This document shows positions 1-7,241 of a DNA stretch of 18,455 nt, in pieces. The translations under genes and the position numbers were made by a program. Within the stretch, counting starts at the first letter, position 1. Each line of letters opens with the position of its first letter. The notes beneath the pieces were generated by a model. The model saw only the letters and a list, made by a program, of their open reading frames with translations, was not told the origin of the DNA and did not search any database. Source of the stretch: Planctomycetota bacterium (lineage in GTDB: Bacteria; Planctomycetota; Phycisphaerae; Sedimentisphaerales; Anaerohalosphaeraceae); NCBI GenBank assembly GCA_019456245.1, contig VRUF01000016.1:1-18455 (forward strand). The letters are read 5' to 3'.

Positions 1-109
1 TAAGAAGAATGATCGCTCTTCTGTAAAGCAGAAGACGGCTAAAGACCCGCGATAAGCCCTTGCCGATCTCTTTTGACTTATCCTGTTTAGCTTGGTCTGC
101 CTTTGGCAT
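1..109 (-). CDS. Partial CDS at window edge, N-terminal 36 codons, unknown function
   Basis: Reading the minus strand from an ATG at 109, the frame stays open to the window edge and gives 36 residues that begin MPKADQAKQDKSKEIGKG. The start is lysine-rich and hydrophilic. It is followed by a basic stretch with several arginines and leucines, and the visible part ends in a hydrophobic run that could open a membrane segment. A GGGA lies about 10 bases upstream, a weak ribosome binding site. The gene would follow the membrane protein at 195-1490 after 85 bases and could belong to the same transcript. The fragment is too short to assign to a family. Whether it is a real gene depends on sequence beyond the window. 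Confidence 0.4.
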   Translation of the reverse strand, partial: MPKADQAKQDKSKEIGKGLSRVFSRLLLYRRAIILL

Positions 110-194
110 TGAGAAAAATTCCCGTTAATATCGCTGAAAAGAAGAAAACATAATAATACGTAATTGTAACAATGACAAGGAGATAAGTCAAATA

Positions 195-1490
195 TTATTC
201 TTGGCAGGGGTGCTCATCACGTACCTGGTCAAGATGGACGTATATCCGGTTTATTTCGGTGCCATCGACTCTTTTTCTTATCAGTGCATATATAATCGTG
301 CAAGAGCAGAAATAAAAACTGATAACAAATGCTATCAACAATCCGATCACGACAAGGACCGTAAAGTGTATAAGGATAGCGGAGATGGTCTGGGATATCG
401 TTGATGTCAGTTCGGGGTTTACTCGAAGCAGACGGAAATACTCTGGTTTCGGCCAGATAACTTCAAGACGACCTGGACCTGCGCTTTCATTAAACACTCC
501 CGTTTCAAGTAGAGTGTATGTTATGATAAGGAACAGAAATGCAAATCCTCGCACAAAAAGATAAGAAACGGCTCCGTAGATCGATGCAACAAAGTAATAA
601 AAGAACAGTCTGACAGGCATACCGAAGACATAAGCGATAGACCGGCTTATGGAATCAAGGCCATCCGACCCTTCGTACGCTATTGCAGGAAACATCAGCC
701 CAAGGCCCCATACGGTACCAATAAGAGCGAAAGATGTTATGATTCCAAGTATGATCGCAAGGGGCACAAAAAGTGCGATTAAAATTTCTCCCACGACAGG
801 AATATTGCCGGCAAGACCCCCGGCAAGGATCAGTCCGCAGCAAAAAAGAATGATCCCTACCGCAATTGCAGGAGCGGTAAGAAGCTCGGAAAATTTTTGC
901 CATCCGAATGCTATCGCCTCGGTAAGTCCTGCTTTTTCACCCTGAGCAAACTCAAGAGCAGCGCACCGGCAGATCGCACCTCCTGCAATGGTTATTACAC
1001 CTGTAGCGATAGTAAGGAATATCACAGAGTAGATCGGGTGGTACCGCATCGCCCAGAAGAATCCAAGCACCCAAAGCCAAATATGTTTTAGCATCGCCGG
1101 CACCTGGCGATTCAGCAACGCAACGGCACCGGCGTTAAACCTCACATCACCGTAAGTGTAGAGTGTATAAAATACGCCCCGACCTTTACTGAAAGAATCC
1201 AGTTCGTCCATAGTCCTGTCCGTGTTTGACAGGTAGTACTCAAGTTCGTGCGAATTGTTCCATTCCGATGCGGTCCAGAGAGTATTGACTGTGGTCCAAC
1301 TGCGTCCCTGGGGCCAACTTGCGGTCATGCACAGGTCCATGACAGAACCTGCCACAAAAAGCAAAGCTACTGCTAAAAATGCCGTCAAGAGTTTTGCCGG
1401 ACCCACTGCCATCTTGAAACTTGCAATAAGTCTCGTAAAAGCAAGCGTATCCCAGTATCGCCTCAGACGGTCTGTTTCGGGTGCACTCAT
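195..1490 (-). CDS. Polytopic integral membrane protein, unknown function
   Basis: This 431-residue protein is not recognised with confidence. It has a short cytoplasmic-looking N-terminus and a first membrane segment near residues 32-52. A hydrophilic loop follows at about 55-130, with many Ser, Thr, Trp and Asn, probably outside the cytoplasm. Further hydrophobic segments lie near 153-174, 206-228, 232-255, 294-327 and 372-402, and the tail is short and charged. The pattern resembles the broad class of bacterial DUF-type membrane proteins with a conserved 'S.S..R' region before a membrane helix (here around 280-300), but I would not name a family. The ATG at 1490 is preceded by AAGG at good spacing and lies 7 bases after the yacG stop, so co-transcription with yacG and the DksA-like gene is likely. 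There are no catalytic motifs to suggest an enzyme. Confidence 0.8.
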   Translation of the reverse strand: MSAPETDRLRRYWDTLAFTRLIASFKMAVGPAKLLTAFLAVALLFVAGSVMDLCMTASWPQGRSWTTVNTLWTASEWNNSHELEYYLSNTDRTMDELDSFSKGRGVFYTLYTYGDVRFNAGAVALLNRQVPAMLKHIWLWVLGFFWAMRYHPIYSVIFLTIATGVITIAGGAICRCAALEFAQGEKAGLTEAIAFGWQKFSELLTAPAIAVGIILFCCGLILAGGLAGNIPVVGEILIALFVPLAIILGIITSFALIGTVWGLGLMFPAIAYEGSDGLDSISRSIAYVFGMPVRLFFYYFVASIYGAVSYLFVRGFAFLFLIITYTLLETGVFNESAGPGRLEVIWPKPEYFRLLRVNPELTSTISQTISAILIHFTVLVVIGLLIAFVISFYFCSCTIIYALIRKRVDGTEINRIYVHLDQVRDEHPCQE

Positions 1491-1497
1491 ATATGCC

Positions 1498-1683
1498 TTA
1501 TTCTTCGAAATCAGATTTCACAACTGGTATCACATATTCAGCGTCAAACCACGCGCCCATATCGATTAGTTTGCATCGCTGACAGCAGAAAGGAAAGAAC
1601 CTGCCGTTAAGTTTTTTTTTACCCTCACTGGTTGTAGTCGTTGAAGGTATTACCTTATCGCATGTAGGGCACTTAAATCTCAT
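1498..1683 (-). CDS. yacG: YacG-like zinc protein (DNA gyrase inhibitor family)
   Basis: This 61-residue protein matches the YacG family. It has a CPTC pair at residues 5-8, then PFCCQRCKLIDMGAW with the second cysteine pair at 33 and 37, and ends with the usual '.W....Y.IP' pattern. The four cysteines should bind one zinc. E. coli YacG binds GyrB and inhibits gyrase; that role is inferred here from the family. The frame stays open upstream to 2046 inside the DksA-like gene, but the ATG at 1683 gives exactly the family's size and puts the zinc motif at the N-terminus. It follows the DksA-like gene by 61 bases and precedes the membrane protein by 7, so the three probably form one transcript. 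Confidence 0.88.
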   Translation of the reverse strand: MRFKCPTCDKVIPSTTTTSEGKKKLNGRFFPFCCQRCKLIDMGAWFDAEYVIPVVKSDFEE

Positions 1684-1744
1684 CGTATAACCTGTAAGGA
1701 TCAAAGAAAAGCCCGCTATCTTATGGGCCTCAATTTGGGCAAGA

Positions 1745-2431
1745 TTAAACTTCTTCCTCTTCGTCTTCCTCGTCGCCACCGTTGACATATTTAAGAATAT
1801 CGAGAGCACGCTCTTTCTCTTCTGCTTCGTCGATCTCATCGTCATCGTCAATTGCATCATCAAGGTCAAGGTCATCGGCCTCGTCATAAATCTTCTCACC
1901 TTCGATGATCTGGCCTTTTTCCACCATCGTCGCATACTCAATACAGTACCGAGCCCAGGGGTTGGCTTCCAGACGTGCCTTTCTGATGTCTTTGCCGGTA
2001 CCTGAGCAAATGCCGTATACGCCATCGACGATGCGACCAAGTGCATCGTTGATTTCTTCCAGAAGTTTTCGTTCGCTGTCCATCAGACCCAGTGCGAACT
2101 CCTGTTCAAAATTATCCGTTCCCATATCCGCCATATGAATCGGCATACTGGACAGATCGCCCGCGTCATCCATACGTGATTTTTTCAGCGCACCGTTTTC
2201 GATTGAAGTAACATCTCCGATGAGTTCACGTCTTTTTTGCAAAAGCAGTTCACGGAAATATCCTATTTCGCTGGCGCTTAGACGAGAGACTTTCTTCCTG
2301 GCTGTAACCCTCTTCTTTGTTACAGATTTCTTTTTAGAGGCGGCCTTTTTCTTCACCGCCTTTTTTTTCTTAGCGGTCTTCTTCGCAGCCACTTTTTTCT
2401 TTGTAGTTTTCTTCTTAGCTTTCTTAGTCAC
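1745..2431 (-). CDS. DksA/TraR-family protein with lysine-rich N-terminus and acidic tail
   Basis: This 228-residue protein has three parts. Residues 1-50 are mostly Lys with Ala, Thr and Val in KK repeats, resembling histone H1 tails. Residues about 52-175 are a DksA/TraR-like coiled coil and finger (HMADMGTDNFEQEFAL, YGICSGTGKDI, RLEANPWARYCIEYA). Residues about 184-228 are largely Asp and Glu. The finger keeps the DksA spacing C-x2-C-x17-C-x2-C, but only Cys142 and Cys163 remain; positions 145 and 166 are Thr and Tyr, so zinc binding is doubtful. DksA relatives bind RNA polymerase through the secondary channel, and that role is inferred. The start is GTG at 2431, supported by AAAGG seven bases upstream, with no ATG before the conserved domain. 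It heads the transcript that includes yacG. Confidence 0.85.
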   Translation of the reverse strand: MTKKAKKKTTKKKVAAKKTAKKKKAVKKKAASKKKSVTKKRVTARKKVSRLSASEIGYFRELLLQKRRELIGDVTSIENGALKKSRMDDAGDLSSMPIHMADMGTDNFEQEFALGLMDSERKLLEEINDALGRIVDGVYGICSGTGKDIRKARLEANPWARYCIEYATMVEKGQIIEGEKIYDEADDLDLDDAIDDDDEIDEAEEKERALDILKYVNGGDEEDEEEEV

Positions 2432-2499
2432 TTATGAGCCTTTCGTAACTCTTAAATATCCTATATATCAAGCTGATTTCCGAAAAATAGCAATCCGGT

Positions 2500-2529
2500 A
2501 TTATACAAACATCGGCTAATTTATGGCAA
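2500..2529 (-). promoter_or_regulatory. Sigma70-type promoter for the DksA-like/yacG unit
   Basis: On the minus strand TTGCCA (2524-2529) is separated by 18 bases from a perfect TATAAT (2500-2505). Transcription would start near 2493 and give a leader of about 60 bases before the GTG at 2431. The site lies in the 170-base gap between btuD and the DksA-like gene. Nothing else in that gap is convincing; there is no clear terminator for btuD. Confidence 0.6.
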
Positions 2530-2601
2530 GAAAATACTTCAGGCGGACAAAAAATCCCAGAAGCTTTGCGGTTTTAATGTAAGTCTTTGCAAAAAAAGGG
2601 C

Positions 2602-3417
2602 TTACGCTGAATCGTTGTTTCCTGTCCGTCCCGAGTCTTTGGCCATATTCCCAAGTGGGACGAAGAATCTCTCAATGCCGATCTTTCCCGAATACCCCTT
2701 TACCCCGAATACTTTTTCGATATTATCGGAAGTAAAAACCTCTCCGGTTGATCCTGTATGGTACTGGCACGCATTGCCAAGCAAAAGTACCTCGTCGCAA
2801 TACTGGCTTGCGAGATTGACGTCATGTGTTATCGAGACGATCGTCTTATTTTTTTGCAATTGCATTCGCTTAAGCAGATCATATATGGCCACCTGGTGGC
2901 GAAGGTCCAGAAAGCTCGTAGGTTCGTCAAGCAGAAGTATCGGCGTGTCCTGTGCCAGCGCCCTGGCAATAAACACTCTCTGCCGTTCACCTCCGCTAAG
3001 GTGTGCAAGTTCTCTGGAGGCAAACTCATCGGTTTCCGTTAGCTTAAGCGATTCATGTACGATCTGCCTGTCGCGTTCTGTTTCAAACCCCATCGCACCA
3101 AAATACGGCGTCCTTACCATCATAACTGTTTCCATCACGGTAAAATCAAAAGCCGGAACGAATTCCTGGCCGACAAGTGCGACTTTTTTCGCCAGTTCAT
3201 CAGTTGCATAGGATCCAATCGCTCCGCCGTCGATATTTATCGCTCCGCGACCTGCCCGCAACTGTCCTGCCAGAAGATTCAGCAATGTGCTCTTACCTGC
3301 ACCGTTGGGCCCGGCTATCGCGACGAACTTTCCTTTCGCGATGCTGAAACTCATATCGCCCAGTACATCCATTTCGCCATAGCTAAACGACAACCCCTTT
3401 ACTTCGATCATAGCCAT
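2602..3417 (-). CDS. btuD: ABC transporter ATP-binding protein, vitamin B12/siderophore type
   Basis: This 271-residue cytoplasmic ATPase powers import through the BtuC-like permease encoded just upstream. It has Walker A GPNGAGKST (36-44), Q-loop Gln84, signature LSGGERQR (140-147), Walker B ILLLDEP (160-166) with catalytic Glu165, and the switch His198 in SITHDVNLA. Its size and sequence fit the FecE/BtuD/HmuV group. The ATG at 3417 directly follows the permease stop codon with no gap, so translation is probably coupled. Met3 is an alternative start. The C-terminal 25 or so residues extend past the ATPase core and are polar. Substrate specificity cannot be read from this subunit; B12 is taken from the binding protein. 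It is the last gene of the gpmI-mutL-btuFCD unit. Confidence 0.9.
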   Translation of the reverse strand: MAMIEVKGLSFSYGEMDVLGDMSFSIAKGKFVAIAGPNGAGKSTLLNLLAGQLRAGRGAINIDGGAIGSYATDELAKKVALVGQEFVPAFDFTVMETVMMVRTPYFGAMGFETERDRQIVHESLKLTETDEFASRELAHLSGGERQRVFIARALAQDTPILLLDEPTSFLDLRHQVAIYDLLKRMQLQKNKTIVSITHDVNLASQYCDEVLLLGNACQYHTGSTGEVFTSDNIEKVFGVKGYSGKIGIERFFVPLGNMAKDSGRTGNNDSA

Positions 3418-4440
3418 TTACCATCCCACCTTTCGTGAATATTTCACTAGCAGGAAAAGGAAAAATGGACCGCCTATCAGCGCCGTCACAACACCGACCG
3501 GCAGTTGTGCCGGTGCGACAATAATTCTCGCAAGGGTATCGGCTGCGACCATGAAAGTACCCGCGTAAATAGCACTCAACGGGATCAATTGCCGATGATC
3601 AGGCCCAAAAACAAGTCTCACTGCGTGAGGGATGATAAGCCCGACAAATCCGATAAGTCCGCTTAAACTTACCGCAACTGCCGTGATCAGCGCCGCAATC
3701 GAAAACGCCGCCAACTGAACCTGTCCCGTTTTCACCCCCATCGTCTTTGCGTCTCTCTCGCCAAAACTGATCGCGTTAAGTTTCGGTGCAAGGAAAAACA
3801 GCCCCACGATACCGGCCGTCACAACACCTCCGCTGGTCCACAGCACAAGCATGCTTTCCTCCCGCATATTCCCCATAAGCCAGAATATCGTCGCAAATAC
3901 CTGATCGCTGCGTCCCACCGAGGTTAAGAACATGATAAGCGCAGAGAAAAAAGCATTCACCACAACGCCGGCCAAAAGCAGCCCGGCAACATGTCGCCTG
4001 CCCGTAAGTCTTCCGATAAACCAAACAAGCGTCACCGTTCCGATCGCACCGGCAAACGCAAAAACCGTAACGGGTGACAATCCCAAAATCGGCATCGCAA
4101 GTCCAAGCAGCATAGCAATGATTACACCAAGTCCGGCACCGCTGGATATCCCCAGGATATACGGATCAGCGAGTGGATTGCGAAGAAGCCCCTGAAACAC
4201 CACTCCCGAACACGCAAGGGCAGCTCCGACTATTACCGCAAGGATTATACGAGGAAGACGAACCCGAACGAATATCTCATAATCCGGGTTAACCTGCCCA
4301 TCGGCAACCGATGCGATCACCGACTTTAGCGACACCTTCTCCGTACCCATCAAAGAGCAGGCAAGCATTACCACAACCAGCAAAATCAAAGCAATGCCGA
4401 TGCGTACAACAAGTTTTCGTTTAGTAAGTAATTTTTCCAT
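3418..4440 (-). CDS. btuC: ABC transporter permease, FecCD/BtuC family
   Basis: This inner-membrane permease has 340 residues from the ATG at 4440. Family hallmarks are clear: RLPRIILAVIVGAALACSG, then FQGLLRNPLADPYILGISSGAG near residues 83-103, and in the C-terminal half SLSGLIGFVGLIIPHAVR followed by PVGVVTALIGGPFF. About ten membrane segments are expected. A longer reading from a TTG at 4479 would overlap the btuF end by 32 bases and adds residues unlike the family. I prefer the ATG, which lies 7 bases after the btuF stop and gives the normal N-terminus of a short basic stretch before the first helix. The ribosome binding site is weak (GGAG about 16 bases upstream), so translation may depend on coupling to btuF. 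Confidence 0.9.
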   Translation of the reverse strand: MEKLLTKRKLVVRIGIALILLVVVMLACSLMGTEKVSLKSVIASVADGQVNPDYEIFVRVRLPRIILAVIVGAALACSGVVFQGLLRNPLADPYILGISSGAGLGVIIAMLLGLAMPILGLSPVTVFAFAGAIGTVTLVWFIGRLTGRRHVAGLLLAGVVVNAFFSALIMFLTSVGRSDQVFATIFWLMGNMREESMLVLWTSGGVVTAGIVGLFFLAPKLNAISFGERDAKTMGVKTGQVQLAAFSIAALITAVAVSLSGLIGFVGLIIPHAVRLVFGPDHRQLIPLSAIYAGTFMVAADTLARIIVAPAQLPVGVVTALIGGPFFLFLLVKYSRKVGW

Positions 4441-4447
4441 TACGATA

Positions 4448-5335
4448 TTAAAATAACTCCGGGTGCAGGCAACGTCCAATACTTTCTACACCTTCGTATA
4501 TCCGAGGTGCAAGTTGCGAAACCGTATCTCCCTTGATCACATAGATTCTATCGTTAACAACCGCTGGCACATTCGAGAATCGTTTCCAGTATTCCATCGC
4601 CGCGGCGCGCTGTTTTGCCATATCTCCCCATCCCATCGCAGGTTCGATTATCACATCAGGCTTTCGCGCAATAACCTGTTCGGCGCCGATAGGGGGGTAC
4701 TGGTGAGCAGTTTTGCCGATAGCGTTGACCCCGCCGGCAAGTTCGATCAGTTCATTTACAAACGTATCCAACCCAGCTACCCGCAAAGGTTCGCGCTGAA
4801 CAACCCACAAAACGCTGACTTTTTCTTTATCTCCGATCCGTTCCAAAAAACCCCCAAGCTTTCCACGCAATTCACCGCAAAGTTCCTCTGCCTCTCTGGT
4901 CGCTCCCGTAGCCGCTCCGATTTTTTTAACCGCTGCAAAAAAGTCTTCCACGTTTTCAATATTCACCGTAAGCGTCCTGTACCCCATCCGTCCAAGCCGT
5001 CCGGCAATATCTCTCTGTTGCGGAAAATCAAGGGTTATCACCAGGTCCGGTTTCGCTGCGATGATCGTCTCTATATTCATCTGCCAGAAACTGCCGATCT
5101 TTATCTTATCAGCTGCTTTGGCTGGAAATTTGCTGTCAGTCGTAACCCCGACGATCCGTTCGCCAAGTCCAAGAGAAAAAAGTATCTCCGTAAGATTAGG
5201 AGCAGTGGAGATAATTCGTTCGGATACCGATACGTCAACAGCATTCGGCAAAACAGCATCCCCTTGCTCAAATACCGAAAAGCCCAGAACAAGCCACACC
5301 ACCAGAAACAATAACAGGCAAATCCACTTTTTCAT
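4448..5335 (-). CDS. btuF: Periplasmic binding protein of B12-type ABC importer (BtuF-like)
   Basis: This 295-residue protein has a strongly hydrophobic N-terminus (residues 4-20), a signal peptide or membrane anchor with no convincing lipobox. The rest is a PF01497-type fold. BtuF-like features include SERIISTAPNLTEILFSLG with Glu50, GSFWQMNIETIIAAKPDLVI (81-100), and GAEQVIARKPDVII with Glu219. Glu50 and Glu219 align with the two glutamates that dock E. coli BtuF onto BtuC arginines. This favours a cobalamin or corrinoid ligand, though haem or siderophore cannot be excluded. It starts 16 bases after the mutL stop with no clear Shine-Dalgarno and is followed by btuC and btuD. No outer-membrane receptor or cobalamin riboswitch is seen nearby. 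Confidence 0.85.
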   Translation of the reverse strand: MKKWICLLLFLVVWLVLGFSVFEQGDAVLPNAVDVSVSERIISTAPNLTEILFSLGLGERIVGVTTDSKFPAKAADKIKIGSFWQMNIETIIAAKPDLVITLDFPQQRDIAGRLGRMGYRTLTVNIENVEDFFAAVKKIGAATGATREAEELCGELRGKLGGFLERIGDKEKVSVLWVVQREPLRVAGLDTFVNELIELAGGVNAIGKTAHQYPPIGAEQVIARKPDVIIEPAMGWGDMAKQRAAAMEYWKRFSNVPAVVNDRIYVIKGDTVSQLAPRIYEGVESIGRCLHPELF

Positions 5336-5351
5336 TTAATATATCGATTCG

Positions 5352-7211
5352 CTAAAATCCGGTTCTCTTAAACTGCTTTTCCAATTCTCCCATCGAAAAA
5401 ACGATCGTCGTCGGTCTGCCATGCGGGCACCTGCTCGACCTTTCGACAGTTTCCTTATCCGCGACAAGCTGTCTCATCTCCTCGTACGTCAGCGCCTGCC
5501 CGGCTTTGATCGCCGCCTTACACGCGGCCATATCGAGTATCTCATGTACCAGCCCTTCGGCATCCGGCGCCAAAGTCTTATCTGACATCTTATCGAGCAT
5601 GTCAGCAACGAATGTCGCTATATCGACCTTTCCAAGAATCGCCGGAAATGCCTGTATCGCCATCGTATTCGGCCCGAACGGCGTTATCTCTATCCCAAGT
5701 TTTTCGATCAATTTGCCGTTTGATTCAATCGCCTCGGCCTGTTGCGCAGAAACCTCAAAAGTCTCAGGTATCAGCATTCGCTGCGAAGCAAGCCTGCCCT
5801 CTGACATTTTCCTGCAAAGTTTCTCATAGATGATCCGCTCATGAAGCGCATGCTGGTCGATAACCACAAAACCTTCTTCCGTTTCGGTTATGATATAAGA
5901 GTTATGTATCTGTAGGAAAAAATCTTTCGTCTCTTCAACAGCATTTCCGCTCGCATTGAAAGGTTCGGTTTTATATGCCCTCGCCGTATTCCCGGCCTGC
6001 TGCATCGAAGTCGAACTGCCGCCGGATGTCGGCGTATTAAAGAAATTCCTGTCACGTTTCGATCTCGGAAATTCAAAATTCCCCTGGCTTCCCCCAGCCG
6101 ACTGCTTATCGAAAAATGACTTCATAGCATCTTCGACACGTCCGCGCCTGTCCTCATTATTATCGCCTGTGTTTCCAACCGGCAAAATTGGCCTGCCCCC
6201 AAGCACCGCACCGACATCGAGATTCATACTAAGCAACTTTTCCCGCATAACACTTAACACCTGGGAATGCACCATATTGCCGCTTACAAACCGCACCTCG
6301 GTCTTTGTCGGATGAACATTTACATCGAATTCGCCGGGATCCATCTCGATAAAAAGAAACACAACCGGGTGTTTATTAGGCTCGATAAGCCCGCGGTATG
6401 CCTCCTTCATGGCATGTGAAATAAACCTGTCCTTGATATGCCGATTGTTCAGAAAAACATACTGGTACTTGTTATTGCCCCTGGCGACAGAAGGTCTGCC
6501 CATCAGAACCCGAACCTTAATATCCTTCTCTTCGGATTCCGCCTCGATAAGGTCTTCGGAAACGGTTTTACCAAGCAATGCCCTGATACGATCGCGCAGA
6601 CTTTCATCGCCGGTAAGATGGTGCAACTGACGCCCATTGTGGATCAATGTAAGATCAAGCCTAAGATGCGACAACGCGATCCGCGAAAAAAATTCCGTAA
6701 TATGCGTCATCTCGGTATTTGCGGTACGAAGAAACTTACGCCTTGCCGGCAGCTTGTAGAACAGATTTCGAACCTCAATGCTCGTTCCGCGGTCCCCGCT
6801 GCAGGGCCGCACATCCTGCTTTTCACCGCAGTCGACCTCGATGCGATTGGCCTCGATGGAATCGCCCGTCCGGCTTACGACGGTAACATGGGCCACTTGT
6901 GCAATACTGGCAAGGGCCTCACCGCGAAAGCCCATCGTCTTGATATTAAAAAGATCGTCGCGATTCCGGATTTTGCTCGTTGCATGCGGCAAAAAAGCTT
7001 TTACAAGATCTTCTCCATCCATCCCGCAACCGTTATCGACGATTGAAATAAGTTTCCGTCCCCCGTCTTCGACATTGAGCACGATCCTGGTCGCGCCGGC
7101 ATCGATGCTGTTCTCAAGCAGTTCCTTAGCCACACTCCCGGGCCGTTCGATCACCTCGCCGGCTGCGATCATGTTTATCATATTATCGTCAAGGACGATT
7201 ATCCGGGACAT
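5352..7211 (-). CDS. mutL: DNA mismatch repair protein MutL, endonuclease type
   Basis: This 619-residue protein acts with MutS in mismatch repair. The N-terminal GHKL ATPase shows KELLENSIDAGA (Glu30, Asn34), DNGCGMD (59-65) and GFRGEAL (94-100), with the conserved DVNVHPTKTEVRF at about 296-308. A low-complexity linker covers about 335-430. The C-terminal dimerisation domain carries DQHALHERIIYE (452-463), the full DQHA-x2-E-x4-E endonuclease motif, plus ACKAAIKA (563-570) and CPHGRP (595-600). It is therefore the nicking form found in bacteria that lack MutH. The ATG at 7211 has GGAG seven bases upstream; the in-frame TTG at 7214 is less likely. It lies 30 bases after gpmI and 16 before btuF. 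No mutS is in the window. Confidence 0.96.
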   Translation of the reverse strand: MSRIIVLDDNMINMIAAGEVIERPGSVAKELLENSIDAGATRIVLNVEDGGRKLISIVDNGCGMDGEDLVKAFLPHATSKIRNRDDLFNIKTMGFRGEALASIAQVAHVTVVSRTGDSIEANRIEVDCGEKQDVRPCSGDRGTSIEVRNLFYKLPARRKFLRTANTEMTHITEFFSRIALSHLRLDLTLIHNGRQLHHLTGDESLRDRIRALLGKTVSEDLIEAESEEKDIKVRVLMGRPSVARGNNKYQYVFLNNRHIKDRFISHAMKEAYRGLIEPNKHPVVFLFIEMDPGEFDVNVHPTKTEVRFVSGNMVHSQVLSVMREKLLSMNLDVGAVLGGRPILPVGNTGDNNEDRRGRVEDAMKSFFDKQSAGGSQGNFEFPRSKRDRNFFNTPTSGGSSTSMQQAGNTARAYKTEPFNASGNAVEETKDFFLQIHNSYIITETEEGFVVIDQHALHERIIYEKLCRKMSEGRLASQRMLIPETFEVSAQQAEAIESNGKLIEKLGIEITPFGPNTMAIQAFPAILGKVDIATFVADMLDKMSDKTLAPDAEGLVHEILDMAACKAAIKAGQALTYEEMRQLVADKETVERSSRCPHGRPTTIVFSMGELEKQFKRTGF

Positions 7212-7241
7212 CAATCCGCTCCAACCATGCCGCTTTTATAT

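Noticed and set aside
1498..2046. A longer 182-codon reading of the yacG frame
   Set aside because: The extra residues are an out-of-frame shadow of the DksA-like gene. The family start MRFKCPTC is at 1683 with normal length.
2579..2605. A 10-pair hairpin at the end of btuD as a terminator
   Set aside because: The stem forms well only on the plus strand. On the btuD strand two pairs become A-C mismatches, and no T-run follows.
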